A stretch of DNA of 64,000 nt from Slackia heliotrinireducens DSM 20476 (GTDB lineage Bacteria; Actinomycetota; Coriobacteriia; Coriobacteriales; Eggerthellaceae): NCBI RefSeq assembly GCF_000023885.1, contig NC_013165.1:124001-188000 (forward strand). Reading direction: 5' to 3'. Positions 30,390 through 38,997 of this stretch are shown one piece after another. Each line of letters starts with the position of its first letter. Positions within the stretch are counted from its first letter, which is position 1. A program made the position numbers and the translations under genes. The notes beneath the pieces were generated by a model. That model was not told the DNA's origin, searched no databases, and saw only the letters and a list, made by a program, of their open reading frames with translations.

Positions 30390-30445
30390 TGTGTCAGTAG
30401 GGACGTTTCCTTTTGACACAAAAATGTGTCAGTAGGGACAAATCC
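30390..30445. repeat. REP-like repeat, copy 2 (left of the RAYT gene)
   Basis: GTGTCAGTAGGGACGTTTCC, then TTTTGACACAAAAATG and a second TGTCAGTAGGGACA. The outer TGTGTCA/TGACACA arms can form a hairpin. It begins directly after the clpB stop. Confidence 0.9.
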
Positions 30446-30562
30446 TGCTGGCATCGCCAAAAGCAATAGTGCTTAACATATCGAAGGGCGGTTCGCCAGG
30501 CTTAACGGCCGGCGGACCGTCCTTCCTGTTTTAATGATGGCTGCATGAGGAAGGGGATTGCC

Positions 30563-31300
30563 ATGGCGCGAAGCGCGCGTCAGCAGAGCGAAAGCGGATA
30601 TCACCACGTAATGATGCGGGGGATAGGCCGACAGCTGCTTTTCGAAAACAATGACGAACGAAATGCGTTTCTGGACATCGTTCGGCGGTATCGCGACGCA
30701 ATGAACATTTCCGTAATCGCCTGGTGCCTGATGGACAACCACATTCACCTTCTCTTGAAGGATAACGAAGGGAACCTGAGCAAGGCGATGCAGCGGATCG
30801 CAGTAACGTTTGCCCAGTTCCACAACAAGAACGCCGACCATGTGGGCCATGTTTTCGAGAACCGCTTCAAGAGCAAGCCGATCGAATCCGACGCGCAGCT
30901 GCTCGCGTGCCTTCGCTACATTCACGACAACCCAGCTAAGGCAGGCATATGTGCGGCCGATGTCTACCCGTGGAGCAGCTTTCGTGAATATGTTTGCGGG
31001 GGTGAGCTGACGGACACCGACCTTGTGCTTGACATGCTCGGCGGGCGGGAGGCATTTCTTGATTTTAGCCATGCGGCCGCCAGTGCGTACGACGAACCGG
31101 GCAAGCCGATGCGCATGGCCGACGAGGATGCTCATACGGCAATGCGTACCGTTCTTGGCGAAGCCGGTATGTATGACCTGGAATATGGCTCGAAGGAGAA
31201 AAGAGATGCGGCGCTGCGTATGTTGAAAGGAGCCGGCCTGACGGTGCGGCAAATCGAGCGCCTGACCGGCATAGGGCGCTCAACGATACAACGAGCGTGA
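30563..31300 (+). CDS. REP-associated tyrosine transposase (RAYT, Y1/HUH family)
   Basis: A 245-residue single-strand DNA transposase related to IS200/IS605 TnpA. The HUH motif is HIH (60-62) in AWCLMDNHIHLLL, and the probable catalytic Tyr119 is in LRYIHDNPAKAG. YHHVMMRGIGRQLLF at the N-terminus is RAYT-typical. The C-terminus carries an extra helix-turn-helix (GLTVRQIERLTGIGRSTIQR). RAYTs are single-copy domesticated enzymes thought to spread flanking REP palindromes. This gene is bracketed by the repeat family at 30390-30445 and 31336-31423. The start at 30563 follows GAGGAAGGGG. Confidence 0.92.
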   Translation: MARSARQQSESGYHHVMMRGIGRQLLFENNDERNAFLDIVRRYRDAMNISVIAWCLMDNHIHLLLKDNEGNLSKAMQRIAVTFAQFHNKNADHVGHVFENRFKSKPIESDAQLLACLRYIHDNPAKAGICAADVYPWSSFREYVCGGELTDTDLVLDMLGGREAFLDFSHAAASAYDEPGKPMRMADEDAHTAMRTVLGEAGMYDLEYGSKEKRDAALRMLKGAGLTVRQIERLTGIGRSTIQRA

Positions 31301-31335
31301 GGGCGTGCTCGAATGCGCTGTCGGTTGGGCTGAAG

Positions 31336-31423
31336 ATGTGTCCCCGTTGGCACAAAAATGTGTCAGTAGGACACGTCCCTACTGACACAAAAATGGGACA
31401 GTAGGAAACGTCCCTACTGTCCC
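31336..31423. repeat. REP-like repeats, copy 3 (right of the RAYT gene, double hairpin)
   Basis: Two consecutive hairpins: TGTCAGTAGG paired with CCTACTGACA, and GGGACAGTAGG paired with CCTACTGTCCC, each with short loops, preceded by a partial unit (TGTCCCCGTTGGCACAAAAA). The compensating CA-to-GG and TG-to-CC changes in the second hairpin indicate selection for pairing. It may also terminate the convergent genes on either side. Confidence 0.85.
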
Positions 31424-31429
31424 AAGCGG

Positions 31430-32728
31430 CTATTGCTCTTCGGTCCAGATGACGCTGTTTTCGTCGGGGCACTCCAGGAAGATCTCGTCGCCGGCGGCGT
31501 AGGTGCTGTCGGCGGAGGGCGCGACCATGATCAGGTGGTTGCCGTATGCGTAGGAGCCCAGGGCATAGTCGGGCGCGAACGCCACGACGCCTTCGTCAAG
31601 CAGCAGGTACGGTATCGACCCGTCCCTGATCAGGCTAAAGAAGTTGTCCAGGGCGATTTCAGGCTCATAGATGTCGGAGCCGTACAGGCTGACGAACGTG
31701 CGGCAGGCCTCCTGGGTCATGCTGTCGAGTTCGTCTTGGGAAATCCCCAAATACTCGGCGGCGGTCAGTTCCTCGCCCGTGCTCAAATCTACGATGCGGC
31801 CCGATCGGTAGGTCATGCCGTGTGCGGATCGAGCGCCTATTTCGTATACGTCCGTCACAAAGCTGACGACGCCCGCCCGCTCATCCAGATGACCGACGTA
31901 AATGTTGCTGTTCAGGTAATAAAGGCCGTCGTCGCCGTTTATATGCACGTCATCGGTCAGATACCGCTCTGCAGCCTCCTGCACCGCCACCCGGTTCTCT
32001 TCGTTCAGCTGGTCGATGTGCTTGCTGTAAGCGTCGCAGCTCAGCACGGGGTAGGTGAACGCCGTGTACCACGAGTCCTCGTAGTCGGTCTTGTCGGAAA
32101 TGTCGACGTATTCGGTCACATACGAGCACGCGATTTTGCGGACCGTCTTGTCGCCGATGGTGTAGGTGATCGACGAATCGCCCGTCTCCAGGTCGGCCTC
32201 GTCGAACCCGTCGGGAAGCACCAGTTCCAGGTCGCCCGTGTTATCGGACACATCCACCTTGGTCAGATGCGCGAACCCGCTGAAATCGACGGTGCCTTCC
32301 AGCTCGTTGCCGGAGACGTCAATCCGTTTCGCGTTGACGAACACGTCCAGACCTGTCAGGTCGGTCGCGGGGGTGTCGTCGCTGTCGACGTCGCGGGACA
32401 GGTCGATCTTGGTGACGGCCCCCGCCTCTTTGGAGGTCAGCCTGCCGTTGTCGTTCTCGTCCTGCTTCTCGACGAACTTGATGACCGCCTTGTCGGGGAA
32501 GTTCTCCTCGTTGATGGCAATGCCCGCGAAGAAGTTCTGGTATGCGAACACGCCGACGCCGATGACGATGACCGCACCCAGCACTCCGGCGAGAATGGGC
32601 ACGATGGGCGTCTTCTTCTTGGGCGCAGGCATGGCGGCCGGAGTGGCGGTAACGTTCAAGCGCTTGCCGCAGGAGCCGCAGAACTGCGACCCGTCAGGCA
32701 ACGTGGCTCCGCAATGGGGACAATACAT
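31430..32728 (-). CDS. Zinc-ribbon membrane protein with DUF3298-like C-terminal domain
   Basis: A 432-residue protein. The N-terminus is a short zinc ribbon (YCPHCG at 2-7, FCGSCGKR near 17), then a transmembrane segment at about 42-66 (IVPILAGVLGAVIVIGVGVF). The extracytoplasmic part has leucine-rich-like beta segments (LTGLDVFVNAKRIDVSGNEL, about 123-142) and a C-terminal region resembling the RsiV/DUF3298 fold (TYRSGRIVDLSTGEELTAAE, about 300). Function unknown; a membrane sensor is possible. The upstream region shares a GTTGTACAAC palindrome with the other zinc-ribbon gene at 51821. The ribosome site GGAAGG precedes the ATG. Confidence 0.75.
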   Translation of the reverse strand: MYCPHCGATLPDGSQFCGSCGKRLNVTATPAAMPAPKKKTPIVPILAGVLGAVIVIGVGVFAYQNFFAGIAINEENFPDKAVIKFVEKQDENDNGRLTSKEAGAVTKIDLSRDVDSDDTPATDLTGLDVFVNAKRIDVSGNELEGTVDFSGFAHLTKVDVSDNTGDLELVLPDGFDEADLETGDSSITYTIGDKTVRKIACSYVTEYVDISDKTDYEDSWYTAFTYPVLSCDAYSKHIDQLNEENRVAVQEAAERYLTDDVHINGDDGLYYLNSNIYVGHLDERAGVVSFVTDVYEIGARSAHGMTYRSGRIVDLSTGEELTAAEYLGISQDELDSMTQEACRTFVSLYGSDIYEPEIALDNFFSLIRDGSIPYLLLDEGVVAFAPDYALGSYAYGNHLIMVAPSADSTYAAGDEIFLECPDENSVIWTEEQ

Positions 32729-32758
32729 GGCAATCCTTCCAGACGTTTCGTTGACGAT

Positions 32759-32794
32759 AGTATAGTCTTCGTCGCTGCATTGCGGTTGTACAAC
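32759..32794 (-). promoter_or_regulatory. Palindrome GTTGTACAAC plus TATACT box upstream of the zinc-ribbon gene
   Basis: The perfect 10-bp palindrome lies at 32785-32794. Reading leftwards, 20 bases separate it from TATACT (32759-32764). The same palindrome and a TATAGT box 19 bases on occur at 51752-51786. Confidence 0.5.
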
Positions 32795-32910
32795 ATTCAG
32801 CGTGTTCGCCGCCGCAAGCCGACATGCGCTTGCGCCTTGGGCGAAGGCGTATAATCGTTTCGGTTTGCAGTTCCCATCGAAGGCACCGCGTATTCACAAG
32901 GAGAATCGCC

Positions 32911-34218
32911 ATGGACTCCAGTACCAACGCCAAGCTGTCGGGCCGCACCTGGTTCGTCATCGTCATGATCGCCGCCTGCGGGCAGATCGCCTGGGCCATC
33001 GAGAACAACTTCTTCAACCTGTTCATCCAGGATGCGTTCGGTGCAAGTCTGAACGACGTGGCGCTCATGGTGTCCGCCTCGGCACTTACGGCCACAATTA
33101 CCACGCTGTTCGTCGGCGCCTGGTCCGACCGTCGGGGCAAACGCAAGCTGTTTATTTGTTTGGGGTACATCCTGTGGGGCGCAAGCGTGCTGGTGTTTGC
33201 GGAACTGCAGCGGATCAGCACCTCGCTGGCGGGCGATGTGGCCGCGGCGGCAAGCCTGGGCATCGCGCTCACCATCGTGTTCGACTGCGTCATGACTTTC
33301 TTCGGCAGCGGCGCCAACGATGCCTGCTTCAACGCATGGGTCACCGACATCACCAACGACGAGAACCGCGGCAAGGTGGAAGGCGTCAATTCCGCCATGC
33401 CGCTGCTGTCGATGCTCGTGGTGTTCGGCGGCGCGATGTTCCTCATGTATACCGACGACGCTGGTGTGGTCACCTACGATTACCACACGTTTTTCCTGAT
33501 CATCGGCGCGGTGGTTATCGCCGTGGGCATTGCATCCTTCTTCCTGCTGGACGAATCGCACCCCGAACCGAACCGCGAAGGCGGATATATGACCAACCTG
33601 CTGTACGGCTTCCGCCCGTCGGTCATCGTCGGACATCGACGCCTGTATCTGGTGCTGCTTGGTTACCTGGTGTTCTCCACGGCGCTGCAGGTCTTCATGC
33701 CCTACTACGTTCTGTACCTGCGCCTGCCGAATGTGCTGTCCGACGCATACGTCCTGGTCATGGCGCCAGGCATCGTCATCGCGGCGGTGTTCACCATCCT
33801 GTACGGCCGCCGCGTGGACAAGGTCGGCTTCTCATCGGCGGTGCGCATTCCCTTAGCGCTGTTCGTGGCGGGCTGCATCCTGCTGACGGCGTCGCCCGCA
33901 ATGCCAGTAGTGTTCGCGGGCTCGGTGCTTATGCTGTCGGGCTACCTGGGCGCGGTCGCCTGCTTCGCAGCGGAAATCCGAAACAACACGCCGCTCGACA
34001 ACGTGGGCATGCTGCAGGGTGTGCGCATCTTCATGGTGGTGCTGGTTCCCATGCTGATCGGCCCATGGATCGGCTCGGCGGTCAGCGCGTCCGGCGGCAT
34101 GGTGGGCTTCGGCGTGGCCGGCGACGGTTTCACGCCTTCGAGCATGATCTTCCTGGCAGGTGCGGCGGTTTCGCTCATCTGCATCCCCGTGCTTGTCGCC
34201 GTCAGGCGCACCGAGTAG
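32911..34218 (+). CDS. Major facilitator superfamily transporter
   Basis: A 435-residue membrane transporter with about 12 hydrophobic segments. The MFS signature loop VGAWSDRRGKRKLFI lies at about residues 68-82, and a second-half counterpart YGRRVDKVGFSSAV is near 298. ENNFFNLFIQDAFGASLNDV near residue 31 resembles the SLC45/sugar:cation-like branch, though the substrate cannot be assigned. The start at 32911 follows AAGGAG; the in-frame extension upstream is rejected. It stands alone, convergent with the universal stress protein gene. Confidence 0.85.
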   Translation: MDSSTNAKLSGRTWFVIVMIAACGQIAWAIENNFFNLFIQDAFGASLNDVALMVSASALTATITTLFVGAWSDRRGKRKLFICLGYILWGASVLVFAELQRISTSLAGDVAAAASLGIALTIVFDCVMTFFGSGANDACFNAWVTDITNDENRGKVEGVNSAMPLLSMLVVFGGAMFLMYTDDAGVVTYDYHTFFLIIGAVVIAVGIASFFLLDESHPEPNREGGYMTNLLYGFRPSVIVGHRRLYLVLLGYLVFSTALQVFMPYYVLYLRLPNVLSDAYVLVMAPGIVIAAVFTILYGRRVDKVGFSSAVRIPLALFVAGCILLTASPAMPVVFAGSVLMLSGYLGAVACFAAEIRNNTPLDNVGMLQGVRIFMVVLVPMLIGPWIGSAVSASGGMVGFGVAGDGFTPSSMIFLAGAAVSLICIPVLVAVRRTE

Positions 34219-34266
34219 AAAGCACCGGAGCAGCCCGGCACGCAGGCAACTTTCCTTACATATATA

Positions 34267-34290
34267 GAAAGGGCCGGACGCCTCGGCCCG
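34267..34290 (-). terminator. Terminator of the universal stress protein gene
   Basis: On the minus strand GGGCCG, a 7-base loop and CGGCCC are followed by TTTCTATATA. It lies between convergent genes. Confidence 0.65.
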
Positions 34291-34336
34291 ACCCTTCGAA
34301 ATGCGAATCCTACGCACTTGCGCCGCAGGTCAGCGG

Positions 34337-34771
34337 CTATTTCACAGTCATAACGGGAATGTCCACGTTGTGCAGGATGCCGTAGCTCACGCTACCCAGC
34401 ATGCCGCGAAGCGCTCCCACGCCGCGGCGGCCCATGACAATCAGGTCAACGTTGTGATCCTCGGCATAGCAGATGATGCCCTCGGTGGGGGAATACGACG
34501 GCTCCACCGCGACGACCAGCCCGTCCGTGGAAATGTTGGCCTGCGCCAGCTCGGCGAGCATGGCCTCCTTGGCGGCGTTCACGCGCCTGTTCAGGTACAC
34601 CTCGAAACCGTCGTAATCGCTCAGGCCGGATTCAGCGCCGGCGGCTTCGGCCACGCGCAGCACATGCACGGTCACGCCTTCGACGCCGTCAGCCAAGTCG
34701 ATGGCGGCCTCCAGGGCGTTTACCGCATGTTCGGAGCCGTCGAAAGGAACGAGCAGATTCTTGTACTTCAT
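34337..34771 (-). CDS. Universal stress protein, UspA family
   Basis: A 144-residue single USP domain. LLVPFDGSEHAVNALEAAID at the N-terminus and the ATP-binding signature GRRGVGALRGMLGSVSYGI (G-2X-G-9X-G-S/T) near the C-terminus indicate the nucleotide-binding subgroup. The start at 34771 follows GGAGAGGAG; the longer upstream frame is rejected. It is divergent from the copper operon. Confidence 0.9.
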   Translation of the reverse strand: MKYKNLLVPFDGSEHAVNALEAAIDLADGVEGVTVHVLRVAEAAGAESGLSDYDGFEVYLNRRVNAAKEAMLAELAQANISTDGLVVAVEPSYSPTEGIICYAEDHNVDLIVMGRRGVGALRGMLGSVSYGILHNVDIPVMTVK

Positions 34772-34954
34772 AAGGTCGGTCTCCTCTCCGCCGTATAGAG
34801 GCAGGTTCGATACGCAGGCATCCGCGCAGCCTGCGGGTGCTTCTCTCCGTTGCATAAAGGCGGGTTGAATCGCCAATACGATTGTATGACTTTTTATGTT
34901 GCTTGGCGTGCTTTTTTCGGCATATTCGGGGCGTGTGGCAAAACGGGCTTGCAA

Positions 34955-35003
34955 ATACCCCACGGGGGTATATACTGTTGCATCAGATGCCCCCAGGGGG
35001 TAT
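34955..35003 (+). promoter_or_regulatory. Two CsoR-type operator palindromes before the copper operon
   Basis: ATACCCCACGGGGGTAT (34955-34971) and ATGCCCCCAGGGGGTAT (34987-35003) match the CsoR/RcnR-family operator pattern of a G/C tract flanked by AT-rich arms. Their centres are 32 bases apart, about three helical turns. They end 27 bases before csoR, suggesting autoregulated copper-inducible control of csoR-copA-copZ. Confidence 0.88.
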
Positions 35004-35030
35004 CTGTCCAACCATTACGGAAGGTGTGCC

Positions 35031-35375
35031 ATGGGTGCTGAGAACACAGAGGTTCAAGCCGCTGCCGAGCAGGCGGAACACGGTTGCTGCTGCGGACGCC
35101 ACAAGGATACGGAACGCTCGCAGGAGTTCCAGGCTGATCTGCAGAAACGTCTGAACCGCGTCATCGGGCAGCTCAACGGCGTGAAGCGCATGATCGACGA
35201 TAACCGCTACTGCGGCGACGTGCTGGTGCAACTGGCGGCGGCCGAGGCGGCCATCAAGCGCACGTCGGATATCGTCCTGCGCGACCACCTGGAAACGTGC
35301 GTGACCGAGCAGATCAAGGCCGGCAACACCGAAATCATCGACGAGGTCATGGACCTCATGCGGAAATTCAGGTAA
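35031..35375 (+). CDS. csoR: Copper-sensing transcriptional repressor CsoR
   Basis: A 114-residue all-helical repressor. The Cu(I) ligands fit the Cys-His-Cys pattern: Cys61 (YCGDVLVQL), His86 and Cys90 (DHLETC). The QKRLNRVIGQLNGVKRMIDD segment (20 residues) is the family DNA-binding helix. An extra N-terminal GCCCGRH (18-24) could be an additional metal-binding tail. It starts at 35031 behind GGAAGG, just downstream of two operator palindromes and 84 bases ahead of copA. Confidence 0.92.
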   Translation: MGAENTEVQAAAEQAEHGCCCGRHKDTERSQEFQADLQKRLNRVIGQLNGVKRMIDDNRYCGDVLVQLAAAEAAIKRTSDIVLRDHLETCVTEQIKAGNTEIIDEVMDLMRKFR

Positions 35376-35459
35376 CCACTGGCGGCCGTTTATGGCTGCC
35401 GTTTCTTACGTTGCAGGCCGAACCCCCTGGTCGGCAGCGTTTTTCTGAAAGGACGGGAT

Positions 35460-38177
35460 ATGAAGCAGACATTCGATGTGACAGGCATGTCGTGCGCGGC
35501 GTGCTCGTCGCGGGTCGACAAATGCACGCGCGGCGTCGAAGGCGTCGCGGACGTGGCGGTGAACCTGCTCAAGAACAGCATGGAGGTCGAATACGACCCC
35601 GAGGCAACCCCTGAGCAGATTGCCCGGATCAATGAGGAAATTTCCGCCACCGTGGACAAGGCGGGTTACGGCGCCACGCCCCGCGCCGTGCAGGCCGCGG
35701 CAGGCGGTACGGCAAACGGCAAGTCCACAGCACAGCTCGCCCACGAGGCGGCAACCAAGAACGCCGTCGCCAACGAGAAGCACATGCGCATGCGTCTGAT
35801 TCTGTCCATCGTGTTCTGTGTGCCCCTGTTCTACCTGGCCATGGGCCACATGATGGGTTGGCCGCTGCCGAGCGTCTTCCTCGGGCACGAGCACATGATG
35901 GTCACCGCCCTGGCCGAACTCGTGCTGGTGGCGCCGATTATCTTCATCGATTTCAAATTCTTCAGCAACGGCTTCAAAAGCCTGTTCCACGGCGCGCCGA
36001 ACATGGACTCGCTCATTGCGCTCGGCGCCACGGCGTCCACCGCATATAGCATCGCGAACATGTTCATCATGGCCAACGCCATGGGGCAGGGCGACTTGGA
36101 ATCGGCGCACGAGGCGTTCATGGGGTTGTACTTCGATTCTGCGGGTATGATCTTGACTCTGATCACGCTGGGCAAGTACTTCGAAGCCCGCGCCAAGGGC
36201 CGCACCACCGACGCCATCTCCAAGCTTATGGACCTGGCGCCCAAAACCGCCAACGTGTTGCGTGACGGCGTCGAAACCGAAGTGCCCGTCGAACAGGTGC
36301 GCGTCGGCGACGTGCTGGTGGTCCGCGCGGGTGAGGGTGTGCCGCTGGACGGCGTGGTGCTTGAAGGCAGCGCATCGGTGGACGAATCGGCCATCACGGG
36401 CGAAAGCGTGCCGGTGGACAAGCACGTCGGCGACCCTGTGACCGGTGCCACCATCAACAAGTCCGGTTACTTCACCATGGAAGTCCAGCGCGTCGGCGAC
36501 GACACGGTGCTGGCGGGCATCATCGCGCTGGTCGACGAAGCCACCAGCTCCAAGGCGCCCATTCAGAACATGGCCGACAAGATCGCCGGCATCTTCGTGC
36601 CCGCGGTCATCGGGTTCGCCATCCTCGTCTTCGTGTTGTGGATGCTGCTGGCGGCCCCCTTCGAAACCGCGCTCACCCATGCCATCTGCGTGCTGGTCAT
36701 CTCCTGCCCCTGCGCATTGGGCCTGGCCACGCCCACGGCCATCATGGTGGGTACGGGCCGCGGCGCTTCCAACGGCATTCTCATCAAGTCCGCCGACTCC
36801 CTCGAAACCGCCGGCCGCATCAAGACCGTCGTGTTCGACAAGACCGGAACCATCACCCAAGGCAAACCGGGCGTGGTGGACGTGGCCCCTGCAAATGGCG
36901 TGGCCGCTTCCGACCTGGTGGCTTTGGCCAGCGCCGTGGAGTCCAAGTCCGAACACCCCGTGGCCCAGGCCATTGTGGAATACGCCGAATCTCAAGGCAT
37001 CCAGCCTGTTCAGGACACTGTTTCCGACTTCACCCAGGTGCCTGGCGAAGGCGTGCGCGCCCTTGTGGGCGGACGCACCTGCCTGGCCGGCAACGCCCGC
37101 ATGATGGCTTCCAACCAGGTGGCGCTGGACAATGCCGAAGACGCCGCCGAACGTTATGCCGACGAGGGCGCGACACCTCTGTTTTTCGCGCTGGACGGCA
37201 AACTGCAGGGCATCATAGCCGCAGCCGACGCCATCAAACCCACCAGTGCTCGAGCTATTCGCGAACTGCACGCCATGGGCATCGACACAGTCATGCTCAC
37301 GGGCGACAACGAGCGCACGGCTCACGCCATCCAGAAGCAGGCGGGCCTCGGCAAGGTCATCGCCGGCGTGCTGCCTCAGGATAAGGAGCGCGAGGTTGCG
37401 CGGCTGTCCCAGGAGGGCGGCGTGGGCATGGTGGGCGACGGCATCAACGACGCGCCGGCTTTGGCCCGCGCCGACGTGGGCATCGCCATCGGCGCCGGCA
37501 CCGACATCGCCATCGAAAGCGCCGATCTGGTGCTTATGCGTTCCGACCTGATGGACGTGCCCGCGGCCATCCAGCTGTCTCGCCGTACGCTGCGCACCAT
37601 CAAGCAGAACCTGTTCTGGGCGCTTATCTACAACGTCATCTGCATCCCCATTGCGGCGGGCCTGTTCTCGTGGGCGGGGTTGACCCTCGATCCGATGATC
37701 GGCGCGGCCGCCATGAGCTTCAGCTCGGTGTGCGTGGTTACCAACGCGCTGCGTTTGCGCACGTGGAAGCCGAAATTCGTCACGCCTGAGGAGCCTTCTG
37801 CCCAGGTGACTTCGGTCCAGGCGCCGAAGGCGTCGCCCGCGCTCGAATCGGCCGCGCCCGCGCCCGCGCCCCAGCCTGCGGCGGCCCCTGCACCTGCGGC
37901 GAAGCCCGAACTTCCCACCGAGCCCGAGGACCTTTCCGCACCTGACGGAACTGTCGCCGTGAAAACCCTCGCCGTGAAGGAGATGATGTGCGGCCACTGC
38001 GTGCGATGGGTCACGCAGGCGCTGCAGGATGTAGAAGGCGTGCTGCGTGCAGACGTCAGCCTGAGCAGGGAGAACGCCGTGGTGTACTTGAACCGCGACG
38101 TGCCTGATGACGTGCTGACCGCAGCCACCGACGAACAGGGTTATCCCGCGCAGGTCATAGAAACGCAAGCCAATTAA
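35460..38177 (+). CDS. copA: Copper-exporting P-type ATPase with N- and C-terminal HMA domains
   Basis: A 905-residue P1B-type ATPase. An N-terminal HMA has CAAC (12-15). Eight membrane helices surround the CPC metal site (about 417-419). DKTGT with the phosphorylated Asp is at about 460, and GDGINDAPALARADVG is in the hinge. After the last helices comes an Ala/Pro-rich linker (about 780-830) and a second HMA with MMCGHC near 841-846. A C-terminal HMA is unusual and accounts for the extra length. It would export Cu(I) across the membrane. The ribosome site GAAAGGACGGG precedes it. Confidence 0.95.
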   Translation: MKQTFDVTGMSCAACSSRVDKCTRGVEGVADVAVNLLKNSMEVEYDPEATPEQIARINEEISATVDKAGYGATPRAVQAAAGGTANGKSTAQLAHEAATKNAVANEKHMRMRLILSIVFCVPLFYLAMGHMMGWPLPSVFLGHEHMMVTALAELVLVAPIIFIDFKFFSNGFKSLFHGAPNMDSLIALGATASTAYSIANMFIMANAMGQGDLESAHEAFMGLYFDSAGMILTLITLGKYFEARAKGRTTDAISKLMDLAPKTANVLRDGVETEVPVEQVRVGDVLVVRAGEGVPLDGVVLEGSASVDESAITGESVPVDKHVGDPVTGATINKSGYFTMEVQRVGDDTVLAGIIALVDEATSSKAPIQNMADKIAGIFVPAVIGFAILVFVLWMLLAAPFETALTHAICVLVISCPCALGLATPTAIMVGTGRGASNGILIKSADSLETAGRIKTVVFDKTGTITQGKPGVVDVAPANGVAASDLVALASAVESKSEHPVAQAIVEYAESQGIQPVQDTVSDFTQVPGEGVRALVGGRTCLAGNARMMASNQVALDNAEDAAERYADEGATPLFFALDGKLQGIIAAADAIKPTSARAIRELHAMGIDTVMLTGDNERTAHAIQKQAGLGKVIAGVLPQDKEREVARLSQEGGVGMVGDGINDAPALARADVGIAIGAGTDIAIESADLVLMRSDLMDVPAAIQLSRRTLRTIKQNLFWALIYNVICIPIAAGLFSWAGLTLDPMIGAAAMSFSSVCVVTNALRLRTWKPKFVTPEEPSAQVTSVQAPKASPALESAAPAPAPQPAAAPAPAAKPELPTEPEDLSAPDGTVAVKTLAVKEMMCGHCVRWVTQALQDVEGVLRADVSLSRENAVVYLNRDVPDDVLTAATDEQGYPAQVIETQAN

Positions 38178-38191
38178 GGAAGGGAACAGCA

Positions 38192-38398
38192 ATGCAGAAA
38201 ACCATCAACGTCGAAGGCATGATGTGCGTCAAGTGCGAGGGTCGTGTGACCAAGGCCCTGAACGCGCTCGAAGGAGTCGAGGTCATCAAGGTCAGCCACG
38301 AGGAGAACGTCGCCGTGGTCGAGGCCGCCGACTCCGTGGCAGACCAGACCCTGGTCGACGCTGTCGTCAACGCGGGATATGCCGCGGCTATGGCGTAA
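38192..38398 (+). CDS. copZ: Copper chaperone CopZ-like HMA protein
   Basis: A 68-residue heavy-metal-associated domain with the Cu(I)-binding CVKC (12-15) in EGMMCVKCEGRVTKAL. It would carry copper to CopA. It lies 14 bases after copA behind GGAAGGGAAC. Confidence 0.92.
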   Translation: MQKTINVEGMMCVKCEGRVTKALNALEGVEVIKVSHEENVAVVEAADSVADQTLVDAVVNAGYAAAMA

Positions 38399-38425
38399 CA
38401 ACGCGCCTGAAGAGCTGATTTGTTG

Positions 38426-38453
38426 AAGGGGGTGTGCTTCGCCACGCCCCTTT
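38426..38453 (+). terminator. Terminator of the copper operon
   Basis: AAGGGGGTG, a loop of about 8 bases, then CACGCCCCTT followed by T; it lies 28 bases after copZ. Confidence 0.7.
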
Positions 38454-38488
38454 GCTATGCTGCGTCAAAACTTTTCGAAAGGGGATTC

Positions 38489-38764
38489 ATGTACCAGTTC
38501 CAACCGCGCGGCGTTTGCGCGCGCCTGATCAATTTCGATGTCCGCGACGGCAACGTCCATGACGTGTCGTTTGTGGGTGGATGCAACGGCAACCTGAAAG
38601 CTAACAGCAAGATTATCGAAGGCATGCCTGCTGAGCAGGTTATTTCGATACTCGAAGGAAACGACTGCGCCGGTCGCGGCACCAGCTGCACCGACCAGCT
38701 GACCCAGGCCTTGCGCCTGGCCATTGAGGACCAGTCCCGCAACGCTGCTGCTGTTGCGAACTAG
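38489..38764 (+). CDS. TSCPD domain-containing protein
   Basis: A 91-residue protein of the small TSCPD family, also found at the C-terminus of some ribonucleotide reductases. It shows CARLINFDVRDGNVHDVSF, GGCNGNLKANSKIIEG and GTSCTDQLTQAL (TSCTD in place of TSCPD). Its three conserved cysteines suggest metal binding. The start at 38489 follows GAAAGGGG. It is monocistronic. A 7-bp hairpin (TACCGCC/GGCGGTA, 38769-38793) follows without a T-run. Confidence 0.85.
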   Translation: MYQFQPRGVCARLINFDVRDGNVHDVSFVGGCNGNLKANSKIIEGMPAEQVISILEGNDCAGRGTSCTDQLTQALRLAIEDQSRNAAAVAN

Positions 38765-38830
38765 CTTGTACCGCCAACCAGGCTTCGGCGGTAGAAATCG
38801 CGAGTGCGGTTGTGTTTTACGAGTAATCGG

Positions 38831-38991
38831 CTAGTATTTCGGTTCAGCCAGCAGATAGGGGCGCAGCTGCTCGGGGACGAAGTCTATTTCTTCATCGGCG
38901 CGCTCTTCTGGCGACAGCTCCGGTATCTGCTCATGTAATACCGCCCGTCTTTCATACTCATGTCGCTCTATGCCGCAAAGCCCGGTGGCAA
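38831..38991 (-). pseudogene. Possible C-terminal remnant of a lost gene
   Basis: Reading the minus strand, an open frame ends with a TAG at 38831-38833 and has protein-like composition (for example VLHEQIPELSPEERADEE, then FVPEQLRPYLLAEPKY). It has no usable start codon: the frame continues up into the 3' end of the CapA-like gene. It may be the tail of a gene truncated when its upstream part was lost, or a chance frame. I do not recognise the family. Confidence 0.3.
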
Positions 38992-38997
38992 TGTGCT

